A DNA stretch of 64,000 bases from Halotia wernerae (GCA_034931985.1 JAYGHB010000095.1:79415-143414); one strand, 5' to 3'; positions 17,106 through 26,569 are shown, counted from the first letter of the stretch. Notes: generated from the letters alone by a model not told the origin. Translations and numbers: made by a program.

Positions 17106-18797
17106 ATGTCAGACAATTTGAAAAGCCAAGTTGTAACGCAAGGAGTGCAGCGATCGCCTAATCGAGCTATGCTGCGTGCAGTTGGTTTTAAAGATCAAGA
17201 TTTCAACAAAGCCATTGTGGGCATTGCCAATGCTTACAGCACGATTACCCCGTGTAATATGGGAATCAATCAACTAGCACAAAGGGCAGAAGTTGGCATT
17301 AAAAATGCTGGAGCGATGCCGCAAATATTCGGCACAATTACTATTAGTGATGGCATTTCGATGGGTACTCAAGGGATGAAATACTCCCTGGTGTCGCGGG
17401 AAGTGATTGCAGACTCAATCGAAACTGTCTGCACTGGGCAAAGTATGGATGGTGTGCTGGCTATTGGTGGTTGCGATAAGAATATGCCAGGGGCAATGAT
17501 TGCGATCGCTCGGATGAATATTCCGGCTATCTTTGTTTACGGTGGCACAATTAAACCCGGACAATACAACGGACGAGATTTAACTGTTGTTAGTGCTTTT
17601 GAAGCAGTTGGTCAACACAGTGCTGGCAAAATTGACGACGATGAACTATTAGAAGTCGAACGCCGGGCTTGTCCTGGTGCTGGTTCTTGCGGTGGTATGT
17701 ATACAGCTAATACTATGTCTTCAGCTTTTGAGGCGATGGGGATGAGTTTACCTTATTCTTCCACAATGGCAGCCGAAGATGCAGAAAAAGCCGACAGTAC
17801 CGAAAAATCGGCATTTGTCTTAGTCGAAGCCATTCGTCAGCAAATTTTACCTTGCCAAATTATTACGCGCAAATCTATAGAAAATGCCATTTCTGTAATT
17901 ATGGCTGTGGGTGGTTCTACAAACGCAGTATTGCATTTCTTGGCGATCGCCCGTGCGACTGGTGTAGAACTAACTTTAGACGACTTTGAAACTATCCGCG
18001 CTCGCGTTCCGGTTTTGTGCGATTTAAAACCCAGTGGTAGATATGTAGCTACTGATTTACACAAGGCTGGTGGCATTCCCCAAGTCATGAAAATGCTACT
18101 TATGCATGATTTGTTACACACAGAGTCCCTGACTATTAGCGGTCAAACAATTGCCGAAGTCTTAGCAGACATACCAGCAGAACCATCCGCTAATCAAGAT
18201 GTAATTCGACCTTGGAATAAACCGATGTATGCTCAAGGACACCTAGCCATTCTCAAGGGTAATTTGGCAACTGAGGGTGCTGTCGCCAAAATTACCGGAG
18301 TGAAAAAGCCAGTAATTACTGGCCCTGCACGAGTGTTTGAATCAGAAGAAGCCTGTTTAGAGGCAATTTTGGCAGGAAAGATTAAAGCTGGTGATATTCT
18401 GGTCATCCGTTATGAAGGCCCCAAAGGTGGCCCTGGGATGCGAGAAATGTTGGCTCCCACCTCAGCAATTATTGGTGCTGGTTTAGGCGATTCTGTAGGA
18501 TTAATTACCGACGGGAGATTTTCTGGTGGTACTTACGGGATGGTAGTAGGTCACGTTGCACCAGAAGCAGCCGTTGGCGGTGCGATCGCTCTTGTACAAG
18601 AAGGCGATAGTATTACCATTGATGCACCAGCTCGGCAATTACAATTACACATATCTGATGCAGAATTAGCCCGCCGTCGTGCTAATTGGCAACCACCCGC
18701 ACCGCGTTACACTAAAGGTGTACTGGCAAAATATGCCAAGTTGGTATCTTCTAGCAGCCTTGGTGCTGTCACAGATTTAGACTTGTTTCCGAATTAG
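17106..18797 (+). CDS. ilvD: Dihydroxy-acid dehydratase
   Basis: IlvD dehydrates 2,3-dihydroxy-isovalerate and -methylvalerate, the third step of valine and isoleucine synthesis. The product has 563 residues, standard for the family. Iron-sulfur cluster cysteines are visible in ITPCNMGINQ, IGGCDKNMPGAM and CPGAGSCGGMYTANTM. The C-terminus carries LITDGRFSGGTYGMVVGHVA PEA, with the catalytic Ser region and the Mg-binding Glu. The frame reaches back to 17034, but the ATG at 17106 (MSDNLKSQVVTQG) agrees with family N-termini. The methyltransferase gene follows closely. Confidence 0.97.
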   Translation: MSDNLKSQVVTQGVQRSPNRAMLRAVGFKDQDFNKAIVGIANAYSTITPCNMGINQLAQRAEVGIKNAGAMPQIFGTITISDGISMGTQGMKYSLVSREVIADSIETVCTGQSMDGVLAIGGCDKNMPGAMIAIARMNIPAIFVYGGTIKPGQYNGRDLTVVSAFEAVGQHSAGKIDDDELLEVERRACPGAGSCGGMYTANTMSSAFEAMGMSLPYSSTMAAEDAEKADSTEKSAFVLVEAIRQQILPCQIITRKSIENAISVIMAVGGSTNAVLHFLAIARATGVELTLDDFETIRARVPVLCDLKPSGRYVATDLHKAGGIPQVMKMLLMHDLLHTESLTISGQTIAEVLADIPAEPSANQDVIRPWNKPMYAQGHLAILKGNLATEGAVAKITGVKKPVITGPARVFESEEACLEAILAGKIKAGDILVIRYEGPKGGPGMREMLAPTSAIIGAGLGDSVGLITDGRFSGGTYGMVVGHVAPEAAVGGAIALVQEGDSITIDAPARQLQLHISDAELARRRANWQPPAPRYTKGVLAKYAKLVSSSSLGAVTDLDLFPN

Positions 18798-18823
18798 TTC
18801 TATTGAGGAAATTCATTCCTGCT

Positions 18824-19609
18824 ATGATTCAGCAGTCCTCAACCAGAAATGATGCATCATTAATAATGGTGCGTCTATCTGTTTTAATTCCTATGCAACA
18901 GCTATTTCCTGGAGAAGTCTTTGCCGACACCGCTGATTTTGACATCGGCATTCGCCATTTATTACCGCGATATGACGAGATGCTAGAAGTAATTACCCAT
19001 TGTCTGCCTTCTACAACTCGTCGCATCTTAGAACTAGGTTGCGGTACTGGCGAAGTTAGTCTCAAAATACTTAACCGCTTTCCAGATGCTCAAGTAATTG
19101 CTCTAGATTACTCACCCCGAATGCTGCAATTTGCTCAAGATAAAATTACAGCCGCCGGATATCAACAACAATGGACTGGCATACAAGCAGACTTTGGTGA
19201 GTGGGCAAACAATCCAGAAAAATTAAATATTGGCAAAGAATTTGATGGCTGTGTGTCATCCTTGGCAATTCATCATCTCCAGGATGAGATGAAATTACAA
19301 TTATTTCAGCGCATTGCAAGAAGTCTCAATCAAGAAGGTTGTTTTTGGAATGCAGACCCCATCTTGCCAGAGTCGCCTACCTTAGCAGAAGTTTATCAGG
19401 CGGCGCGAGAAGAATGGGCAGTTCAACAAGGAACTAATTTGACAGAAGTTCGCGCTAAACTCGGTACTAGTAATACTCAAGGACACTCCAGCCAAGACCA
19501 ACTTGCTACTTTAGATGCCCAGTTGCAAATGCTGACAACAGCCGGATTTAAGATCGTGGCAGTACCTTGGAAATATTACGGTTTAGCTGTGTTTGGTGGT
19601 TGGCTGTGA
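18824..19609 (+). CDS. Class I SAM-dependent methyltransferase
   Basis: The Rossmann core has motif I (RRILELGCGTGEVSLKIL), an acidic motif II (VIALDYSPRMLQFAQ), motif III (GIQADFGEWA) and motif IV/V (DGCVSSLAIHHLQDEMK). The protein resembles small-molecule methyltransferases, and the substrate is unknown. The N-terminus is uncertain: possible starts are TTG 18803 and ATG 18824, 18866 or 18893. ATG 18893 (MQQLFPGE) would already contain the whole fold. It starts within 30 bases of the ilvD stop and may be read through from that promoter. Confidence 0.82.
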   Translation: MIQQSSTRNDASLIMVRLSVLIPMQQLFPGEVFADTADFDIGIRHLLPRYDEMLEVITHCLPSTTRRILELGCGTGEVSLKILNRFPDAQVIALDYSPRMLQFAQDKITAAGYQQQWTGIQADFGEWANNPEKLNIGKEFDGCVSSLAIHHLQDEMKLQLFQRIARSLNQEGCFWNADPILPESPTLAEVYQAAREEWAVQQGTNLTEVRAKLGTSNTQGHSSQDQLATLDAQLQMLTTAGFKIVAVPWKYYGLAVFGGWL

Positions 19610-19924
19610 AAATTGTTGCTCCCATCATCCCATCAATTTATATAACAAAACGGTAATAAATGGCACAATCATCCTAGACAGGAACTATTATATAGTAGTT
19701 CGATTTGATTCCTGAATCACTCATAGGGGTAGGGAACAGGCAACAGAGAAGAAGAAATAGGGTACTGTCCACTCTCAACAGACATATCCGACAATCAAGA
19801 GTAGAACGTATCTTCAGAAGACAAACTAGGAAAATGCCTTTTGCATTAGTTTTTCTACTTCTTTCTACAGTGGAGTTAATGCCGCTGTCTGCCATCACTT
19901 AGTTTCCAAAGGAGAATATCTTGG
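19610..19924. other. Intergenic region before the M4 peptidase
   Basis: No gene is supported in these 315 bases. A hairpin-like segment near 19829-19858 (AATGC CTTTT GCATT with flanking AAACTA/AGTTT, then T-rich) may end upstream transcription. An imperfect palindrome AACTATTATATAGTAGTT lies at about 19683-19700. Confidence 0.4.
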
Positions 19925-21004
19925 ATGGCTCGAAATAAAAAAAAATCGTCTGGGTTTGAGTGTGAGCATCCACTGAACAATAGATGCCCTATCTGTTGTA
20001 TAGTCCCGCCACACATGCTAGAAAATGTCGTGGTAAATGGCAACCCCCAGCAGCGTGCTTGGGCTTTTCGGACATTAAATGTTTCGGCGCAGTTTCGTGG
20101 ACGGCGAGATATTATCGGTGGTATTTCGTTTGCACCCTCTCCTGGTGAGAAGCGCCGCACTATCTACGATGCTAAGAATGGTCAACAACTCCCTGGTACT
20201 ATAGTCCGTGGTGAGGATGATCCTCCCAGCAGTGATGAATGTGTGAATGAAGCTTACGATGCTGCTGGTGCCACTTATGAGTTGTTTTATGAAATATTTG
20301 ATCGCAATTCTATTGATGATAAAGGATTGCGTCTAGACTCTACTGTGCATTACGGTGTCAAGTATGATAACGCCTTCTGGAACGGCGACCAAATGGTTTA
20401 TGGCGATGGCGACGGAGAACTGTTTCAACGCTTCACCACGTCAATAGATGTTATTGGACATGAGCTAACTCATGGCATAACTCAGTATGAAGCTGGTTTA
20501 CAGTATTATGGCGAGCCTGGGGCATTAAATGAATCTATGTCTGATGTCTTTGGTTCTTTAGTAAAACAAAAGGTAAAAAATCAGAAAGCAGAAGATGCAG
20601 ATTGGATTATTGGGGAAGGTTTGCTAGCACCGAATGTCAAGGGCGTAGGCATTCGTTCTATGAAAGCACCAGGAACAGCATACGATGATGCTGTATTGGG
20701 TAAAGACCCACAGCCAGGCCACATGCAAGCCAAATTCAAAGGTGACGAGGATAACGGAGGAGTGCATATTAACTCAGGTATTCCTAACTGTGCCTTTTAT
20801 TTAGCAGCAGTTGAAATTGGTGGCTATGCTTGGGAGAAAGCTGGCAAAATTTGGTATATTGCTTTACGCGATCGCCTGCGTGCTAAATCAGACTTTAAAA
20901 AAGCTGCTAATGTAACTATTCAAATTGCTGGCGAACTCTACGGTATCAGCAGTCATGAGCAGAAAGCAGTGCAGAACGCTTGGCAGAAGGTAGGAGTTCT
21001 TTAA
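19925..21004 (+). CDS. M4 (thermolysin-type) metallopeptidase, protealysin-like
   Basis: The 359-residue protein has the catalytic zinc motif GHELTHG (His179-Glu180, His183), the third ligand in GALNESMSDVFG (Glu203) and the transition-state His in GGVHINSGIPN. There is no signal peptide. The short N-terminal propeptide carries CPICCIVPPHMLENV, the PPxxL-type motif of protealysin/grimelysin precursors, instead of the long thermolysin prodomain. Such enzymes mature by self-cleavage and act inside cells or are released without a Sec signal. Cys residues 13, 21, 24 and 25 precede the motif. AAAGGAG lies about ten bases before the ATG. A perfect palindrome follows the stop. Confidence 0.93.
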   Translation: MARNKKKSSGFECEHPLNNRCPICCIVPPHMLENVVVNGNPQQRAWAFRTLNVSAQFRGRRDIIGGISFAPSPGEKRRTIYDAKNGQQLPGTIVRGEDDPPSSDECVNEAYDAAGATYELFYEIFDRNSIDDKGLRLDSTVHYGVKYDNAFWNGDQMVYGDGDGELFQRFTTSIDVIGHELTHGITQYEAGLQYYGEPGALNESMSDVFGSLVKQKVKNQKAEDADWIIGEGLLAPNVKGVGIRSMKAPGTAYDDAVLGKDPQPGHMQAKFKGDEDNGGVHINSGIPNCAFYLAAVEIGGYAWEKAGKIWYIALRDRLRAKSDFKKAANVTIQIAGELYGISSHEQKAVQNAWQKVGVL

Positions 21005-21012
21005 AAAACTAC

Positions 21013-21046
21013 GGACTCTAATAACTTTTAAAAGTTATTAGAGTCC
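21013..21046 (+). terminator. 34-base perfect palindrome, terminator of the M4 peptidase gene
   Basis: Starting nine bases after the stop, a 17-base arm beginning GGACTCTAATAAC is followed directly by its exact reverse complement ending in GAGTCC. There is no loop and no T-run after it. It may end transcription from both sides (the tRNA-Asp on the minus strand as well) or serve as a protein-binding site. Confidence 0.55.
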
Positions 21047-21086
21047 AGCATACACAACACTTACCACTTGTTATTGATATTTTAAA

Positions 21087-21160
21087 CGGGACTGACGGGG
21101 CTCGAACCCGCAACTTCCGCCGTGACAGGGCGGTGCTCTAACCAATTGAACTACAGTCCC
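21087..21160 (-). tRNA. trnD: tRNA-Asp (GTC)
   Basis: The minus strand folds as a full cloverleaf. The acceptor stem is GGGACTG/CAGTCCC with discriminator G, the D arm is GTTCAATTGGTTAGAGC, the anticodon stem CCGCC/GGCGG holds loop CTGTCAC with anticodon GTC, and the T arm is GCGGG TTCGAGC CCCGT. CCA is not encoded. Confidence 0.97.
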
Positions 21161-21231
21161 TTAATTGGCAACTTTGTTATTATGCCTATTTTCTTCTTAC
21201 TTGTCAAGTGTTTTGCAGTGAGTAATAATTC

Positions 21232-21396
21232 TTCCCCATCCCCAATGCCCAATGACGGCAGTTGCTCCACTTGGGGAGCCACTGCGTTGGGCGGCTCTGC
21301 CGACTTGTTCGCGTAGCGTCTCCCCTTCTCCTTTTGGGAGAAGACCGGACTGCCTCCCCTATGCCCTGTACCCTGTACCCTGTACCCTATACCCTT
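21232..21396. repeat. Block of mixed dispersed repeats
   Basis: CCCAATGCCC units are followed by a GC-rich block (GGAGCCACTGCGTTGGGCGG; TTCGCGTAGCGTCTCCC). Four CCTGTACCC/CCTATACCC units end directly at the kinase stop codon. Block types match those at 2745, 24905 and within menE. Confidence 0.65.
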
Positions 21397-22919
21397 CTTG
21401 AGCTTGATACTACAACCTGGGGTATTGATGCCAAGTGCCGTAGTATATGAGATTGCATTTGTTTATACTGCTGCTTTAATAAGTTTTTGCCCAACTGGGG
21501 TTGAGAAGAAGGTGGTAGATGCTTACTTTGTTCTACCCAGACTTTCAACATTTGCCGCTGAGTTGGATCAGTATAACTGCTGAGAACATTGGTACAGGAA
21601 TGGGGTGCTTCTAGGGTAAAGCAAATCAAGGGGTAGCGTTCATTTTCTGCCAATGAATATACCAACTGATGATTTGGAGGATGTTGCATATCTAGATAAC
21701 AAGGTAGCCATCTAGGCTCTAGTTCTGGATTGTAAAGAACTGTCACCCACAACAGCATCGGGTGGGGGGATGTAATAAAGATAAATTGATTGTGACGCTT
21801 GGAAAGAACACGTTTTTGAATTTCTTGTTTAGGCAACATCAGCCATAGTGCTGCTATAGTTCCTTGTGGAGTATCTATCAACTGAGGAAAAACAACTTCT
21901 TGAATGGGTTTGTTTTGAGGCCACACAAATTGCCCACAGTTTTTTTCTATTGCTAAAAATAATCCAGAAACCAAGGGAATAGTAGGTGCAGTTCTGGAGG
22001 ATAATTTTGTAGGTAAAATGGGACAATTAGACTTTTCTAAACTGTTTAATACTTGTAAGATTGCCGTCATATTTTGGGGGCGATCGCTAGGTACTTTTGC
22101 CAGACAACCCATAATTAAATCATTGATCTGCTGAGGAAGTCTGAGTTGGGGATTAACGTCTGCGATCGCTCTCGGTGGTTCAAAGTGATGTGCTTTATAC
22201 CAAGCACCAAAGAAATTGGTTTCTGGCTTCCAGGGTTTGACACCTGTGAGCATCTCAAACATCATTACGCCTAAGCTATAAATATCAGATCGACTATCTA
22301 ATTCTCCGCCTTCTAATTGTTCAGGCGAAGAATAGGCTAAAGTCCCATTAAATCCTTTATTGGTACTAGATGTCGCTGCATAATTGAGAAATTTAGCAAT
22401 CCCAAAATCGAGAATTTTGACTAACTGACCTAATATTGGATCAGGAACAACTAATATATTAGCTGGCTTAATATCTCGATGAACTAGAGGATAAATTTTG
22501 CCATCAATATTAATACCTTGATGGGCACACTGCAAACCTAAACAAATCTGGCGTGTGAGAGTTAAAAATCTGGGCAAAGGTATGGGAATTAAATCTTTTA
22601 AACTCCTGCCATTGAGATATTCCATTACGTAAAATGGTTTACCTTCTGCACTTACACCGTAATCATATGCCCGCACGATATGCAGGCTTTTTTGACTCAA
22701 AGCTGCGCTAGTACGTGCTTCACGGGCAAAATCTTGTTGTATTTTGGGGTTTACAAAAGTCTGGGAAAGGAATTTGACGGCAACTGGTGTACCCCCTAGT
22801 AAAACATCCTCTGCTAAAAAAACTTCACCCATGCCACCCCTCCCAATCAACTGTTTAAGTTGATAACGATTAGCCAGCAATTCTTTCCTGTGTGGTGACA
22901 CAAATGCACTTTGATTCAC
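21387..22919 (-). CDS. Serine/threonine protein kinase (upstream paralog is 22990-24567)
   Basis: The 510-residue Hanks-type kinase occupies residues 18-290: G-loop LIGRGGMGEVFLAED, Lys49 in VAVKF, catalytic LVHRDIKPANIL (Asp149), DFGIAKF (Asp171), SPEQLEGG and SDIYSLGVMMFEMLTG. The rest (about 330-500) is a domain I cannot assign: NKPIQEVVFPQLIDTPQGTI, LLWVTVLYNPELEPRWL, CYLDMQ and QRQMLKVWVEQ. No transmembrane helix is seen, so it is soluble. GTG at 22919 has an AGAGG ribosome site. The same architecture in the next gene shows a tandem duplication. The C-terminus probably senses or binds a partner (inference). Confidence 0.93.
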   Translation of the reverse strand: MNQSAFVSPHRKELLANRYQLKQLIGRGGMGEVFLAEDVLLGGTPVAVKFLSQTFVNPKIQQDFAREARTSAALSQKSLHIVRAYDYGVSAEGKPFYVMEYLNGRSLKDLIPIPLPRFLTLTRQICLGLQCAHQGINIDGKIYPLVHRDIKPANILVVPDPILGQLVKILDFGIAKFLNYAATSSTNKGFNGTLAYSSPEQLEGGELDSRSDIYSLGVMMFEMLTGVKPWKPETNFFGAWYKAHHFEPPRAIADVNPQLRLPQQINDLIMGCLAKVPSDRPQNMTAILQVLNSLEKSNCPILPTKLSSRTAPTIPLVSGLFLAIEKNCGQFVWPQNKPIQEVVFPQLIDTPQGTIAALWLMLPKQEIQKRVLSKRHNQFIFITSPHPMLLWVTVLYNPELEPRWLPCYLDMQHPPNHQLVYSLAENERYPLICFTLEAPHSCTNVLSSYTDPTQRQMLKVWVEQSKHLPPSSQPQLGKNLLKQQYKQMQSHILRHLASIPQVVVSSSRRV

Positions 22920-22989
22920 TTTTGTAACCTCTATTGTTGCCGCATTAAAAATTAATAATTATAAAAAAATAATTTAACTAATTCTCTCT

Positions 22990-24567
22990 TCAATTACGTG
23001 CTAAAAGTTGTAAAAACCTCTCGCATAAGTTAGACACCCATTCTTTAAAGCCAGCTTTTGCAAACTGGGGATTGACTGCCAAATTTTGCCGAATTTCTAG
23101 TTTTACTTTTTCGTACTCTGCTTTGAGAATATTTTTAGCTTGTTCAGGTGAAATTAATTCATTTGACTTTTGATTTGTAGCTAAGTAATCTGCAAGTTTT
23201 TGGCGCTGGCTGGCTGTCAAAGTTAAGGTCATGACATGGGCGCAACGAGTCGGTTCTTCTAAGGAAAAAAATAGCAAATGATAGTAGCCTGTATCTGCTA
23301 AAATACGAACTATTTTTTGTCCTCTATGATCTTTGATATCTAAAAAATAAGATAGCCAACGTGTCAGGGAAAATTGGGCATCATATAGCACTGTTACCCA
23401 CAATAGCATCGGGTAGATATTCATTTTGGCAATAAATTCAGTACCATGAGTTTTATTTAAAAATTTGCTACTCTCTTCTTGGGGTAACATTGCCCAAATA
23501 GTTGCTACAGTGCCTTGAGTGGTATGTAACAAATGGGGAAAACCTATAGGGGCAATTGGTTTATTTTTGGGCCAAGTTTTCTGCAAACACTCTTTTTCGG
23601 ATACTGAAGTTACAGGTACTAATTGCACCGCAGATGAAGTTTGCCAACTATGATCATTAAGCTGATGCTTAACCTGCTCTAATTTTTCTAAAATTTGGCT
23701 GATGCTTTGCGGGCGATCGCTGACTTCTTTCGCTAGACAATTCATCACTAACTTTTGCAATTCCTGCGGTACTTTAATTTGAGAATTCACTTCCTCAAAT
23801 GTCGGTGGTGCTTGAAAACGATGAGCTTGATACCAAGTACCAAAAGAGTTACTTTGTGTCTGAAATGGATGTTTTCCTGTGAGCATTTCAAACATCAGCA
23901 CTCCCAAACTATAAATATCAGAGCGCACATCCAGTAGTTTACGTCCTTCCATGTGTTCGGGAGAACAATAAGGTAAACTACCGATAAAAGAATCAGTCAG
24001 CGTCATACCACTGCGTTCTGTTAAAAACTTGGCAATGCCAAAATCGAGAATTTTCACAATCTCGCCTTGTTTGGCATCTTCAATTATAAATATATTTTCC
24101 GGTTTAATATCCCGATGCACAATGGGGTAAATCTCTCCTTTGAGACTAATGCCTTGATGGGCGCACTGTAAACCTAAACAAATTTGCTGACAAATATCTA
24201 AAAATTTTGATGTCGTTAACGGCTGAACTTTGAGAATCTGTTTGAGGTTTTTTCCTTGGAGATACTCCATAACATAAAAGGGAGTTTTGTCATCTGTCAC
24301 GCCGTAACTTAACACCCGGATAATATTTTTACTTTTACGTCCCAATTGAGCGCCAATAAAAATTTCTCTAGCAAAGCGTTGGGATATTTGTTGAGTTCCC
24401 AAACTCAGCATCAGAATCTTGACTGCAACTAATGTACCACCTTTGGCTGCATCTTCTGCTAGGTAAACCCTACCCATTCCTCCCTTACCAATTAAATCTT
24501 TGATTAAGTAGCGATTATTTAAAAATTTTCCAATATAAATATCTACTTCTGTTTTTGGCTTTAGCAT
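22990..24567 (-). CDS. Serine/threonine protein kinase, tandem paralog
   Basis: This kinase of about 525 residues has the same layout as its downstream neighbour: G-loop LIGKGGMGRVYLAED, VAVKIL, HRDIKPENIF, DFGIAKF, SPEHMEGRKL and SDIYSLGVLMFEMLTGKHPF. Its C-terminal domain aligns with the neighbour: NKPIAPIGFPHLLHTTQGTV, MLLWVTVLYDAQ, RWLSYFLDI, FFSLEEPTRCAHVMTL. It ends in a hydrophobic LCERFLQLLARN. The frame extends to a TTG at 24651, but ATG at 24567 (MLKPKTEV) lies closer to the kinase fold and was chosen. Only 70 bases separate the two genes, so both are probably one transcript. Confidence 0.92.
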   Translation of the reverse strand: MLKPKTEVDIYIGKFLNNRYLIKDLIGKGGMGRVYLAEDAAKGGTLVAVKILMLSLGTQQISQRFAREIFIGAQLGRKSKNIIRVLSYGVTDDKTPFYVMEYLQGKNLKQILKVQPLTTSKFLDICQQICLGLQCAHQGISLKGEIYPIVHRDIKPENIFIIEDAKQGEIVKILDFGIAKFLTERSGMTLTDSFIGSLPYCSPEHMEGRKLLDVRSDIYSLGVLMFEMLTGKHPFQTQSNSFGTWYQAHRFQAPPTFEEVNSQIKVPQELQKLVMNCLAKEVSDRPQSISQILEKLEQVKHQLNDHSWQTSSAVQLVPVTSVSEKECLQKTWPKNKPIAPIGFPHLLHTTQGTVATIWAMLPQEESSKFLNKTHGTEFIAKMNIYPMLLWVTVLYDAQFSLTRWLSYFLDIKDHRGQKIVRILADTGYYHLLFFSLEEPTRCAHVMTLTLTASQRQKLADYLATNQKSNELISPEQAKNILKAEYEKVKLEIRQNLAVNPQFAKAGFKEWVSNLCERFLQLLARN

Positions 24568-25268
24568 ACTTGGAAATTTTACGCCAACAAATATTTGATA
24601 AACATCCCAAAAATGATTTGATAACTTTCTGTAATTATTAATTTTAACCAATAAAATTTTCTAGGAAAGTAGAGAATCAATCATAGAATATAAGAATCAC
24701 TAAAAAATATATTAGCTCTTCATAAAATTACTTCAAAGCATTATGAAAAGCTTCTTAAATATTATGTAACATATTAGTTAAGCGAAACGTATGAGAAAAT
24801 TCACTGAATCCATAAATAGACTGAATTTACTTAATCGAATACAGTAGTAAATCCACGGAAAACCGAGTAATAGAGCCAAAAAGTATGCTGGCGATTAGAA
24901 ATCACGTGCCACTTCCTACAAGTAGGCAAAGCTGCCCAACGCAGTGGCTTGGCTATACAGACAAAACCTGTCTCCGCAGGTTCTGAAACTCTGAACCTCT
25001 TAATTTTTTATGAGTCCAGGAAGATGGTGAGTCCAGCGCTGCGCGTAAAGCCTTCGGCATAGCAACTCTTGGAGACGCTACGCGTAGCTTGCTTACAAGT
25101 AGGGGTATGCTTAGAGCGGAGCTTTCGCTTTCTTGAAAAGTTTTGCGCTCCTATTACCCGGACGCGCAAACTTTTCGCTTTAGCGATACGCTTAGAGCGA
25201 CATTAGGAGCGTCACCCCTTGTGTGTACACCGTAGCTACTCACAAGGGGATAGAGTTTCCCGTCGCTT
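24568..25268. repeat. Gene-free region with a dense cluster of dispersed repeats (about 24905-25262)
   Basis: The first 330 bases are AT-rich and hold nothing recognisable apart from the kinase promoter. From 24905 onward several GC-rich repeat units are stacked: a GCTGCCCAACGCAGTGGC unit (24936-24960), GGAGACGCTACGCGTAGC (25071-25088), and two unrelated units with AAAAGTTTTGCG/CGCAAACTTTT in opposite orientation (about 25135-25180), which could pair as a long hairpin. CTTGTGTGTACACCGTAG also occurs in short form near 9700. No protein-coding frame survives. Confidence 0.6.
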
Positions 25269-26447
25269 TCAATGAAAAATTAAACGGCGTAATAATCTAA
25301 GAATTGGCGCTTCCATTTCAAGTTCAAAAGCCAGAATCTGGGTGCGTTGTAGGGAATTGAAATTATCATCACTGATGAGGATTAATGAGCGCTGTCCATT
25401 AGGTAACTTAGATCCAAAGGTCAAACCTTCAATGTTATCTAGTGCAACGTCTAGGGTTCTTAGATCTAATAGTAGTTTTTTCTTGACTGGTTTGATGTTC
25501 TGAAAGTCAACTGCTAAAAGGCTCTTGATATCTTGAATACTATCAGCTCCTTCTAAGGAAATTTGAAACAGAGAAACAGCAAATCCCAAGCCTGTAAAAG
25601 ATCGCTCAATACTAAGGAAGTGTCCTTTATTATCCAAAGCTAGTAAATCAGGTAATCCACTAGCGAACCTACCAGTTAAATTTAACAGCGGTACAACTGG
25701 TTCGGTTTGGTACAAAAATTCTTTTTCAGGCTGATTGGTGAGCAGGTTGTATTGCAAAATCCGGCAAGGACTACCAAGATTAGCTTTAGCTGCTGGGCCA
25801 TCTTGAATGAGAGCATTTTCGGTAGCTGTGAATAGATGCTTATTATCTGGTCTAATAGTCAGGCTTTCAAACGCTAAATTGTTGCGAATACCCTGCTGAC
25901 CATTTTTATTTGGTAAAAACTTGTTAGGGATGGGTAGCGTTGTTATTACTCTACCAGAAGCTAGGGAGAACTCTTTAATAAAAGGATTAATTAATTGCCC
26001 AACATCACCTTCAGAAGAAATAAAAACAGTATCTTTGTTAGTTAAAGTAATACCTTCTGTATCACTGCTACCAGCAGCAAACATTTGGCCATCGTCGTCT
26101 AAAAGTGTAGTTACACCCACGGGCATAACATCACCATTTTTCAGATAACCTTTGCTAAAGTCAATTTTCAGGGTATAAAAACGGGCGTTAGCTTTTTGTC
26201 CACGATCATCGGAGATAGCATAATAAAGGTCATTTTTCGCATCATAGGTAATTCCAGATAACCCCCCAACTTCTGTTTTTTGGAAAGATAATCCTTTTGG
26301 GAAGGTGGCTTGTCCGATGAACTCTATGCCCCTGATTTCAACAATACTTGTAAATAAGTTAATCAGAAAGAGACTAATAATTAAAATTAAAAAAATACCT
26401 AAATAAATAATTTTAGGAAATCTCAAAATCTTTTTAACTAACTTCAT
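25269..26447 (-). CDS. Esterase-like activity of phytase family protein
   Basis: The 392-residue protein has an N-terminal membrane anchor (IIYLGIFLILIISLFLINLF) and a large extracytoplasmic part with the phytase-like beta-propeller pattern: GGLSGITYDAKNDLYYAISD, DTEGITLTNKDTVFISSEGD, NLAFESLTIRPDNKHLFTAT, LPDLLALDNKGHFLSIER and NIEGLTFGSKLPNGQRSLIL. This family (PF13449-like) includes secreted phosphoesterases; the substrate is unknown. It stands alone, with a repeat-rich region downstream and an IS630 remnant upstream. Confidence 0.88.
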   Translation of the reverse strand: MKLVKKILRFPKIIYLGIFLILIISLFLINLFTSIVEIRGIEFIGQATFPKGLSFQKTEVGGLSGITYDAKNDLYYAISDDRGQKANARFYTLKIDFSKGYLKNGDVMPVGVTTLLDDDGQMFAAGSSDTEGITLTNKDTVFISSEGDVGQLINPFIKEFSLASGRVITTLPIPNKFLPNKNGQQGIRNNLAFESLTIRPDNKHLFTATENALIQDGPAAKANLGSPCRILQYNLLTNQPEKEFLYQTEPVVPLLNLTGRFASGLPDLLALDNKGHFLSIERSFTGLGFAVSLFQISLEGADSIQDIKSLLAVDFQNIKPVKKKLLLDLRTLDVALDNIEGLTFGSKLPNGQRSLILISDDNFNSLQRTQILAFELEMEAPILRLLRRLIFH

Positions 26448-26569
26448 TAATTACATTCCATCAATTAAAATAATTATCAAGTTATTCATTGTGACAAAGT
26501 TCGTTATAGCAATGCCTGACGCACCTAATAAATATTGTTTTACCTAAAACTATAGCAACAACTTGTAGT

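Noticed and set aside
19705..19902. 65-codon plus-strand open frame
   Set aside because: Arg-rich, low-complexity translation of promoter and hairpin sequence; no ribosome site.
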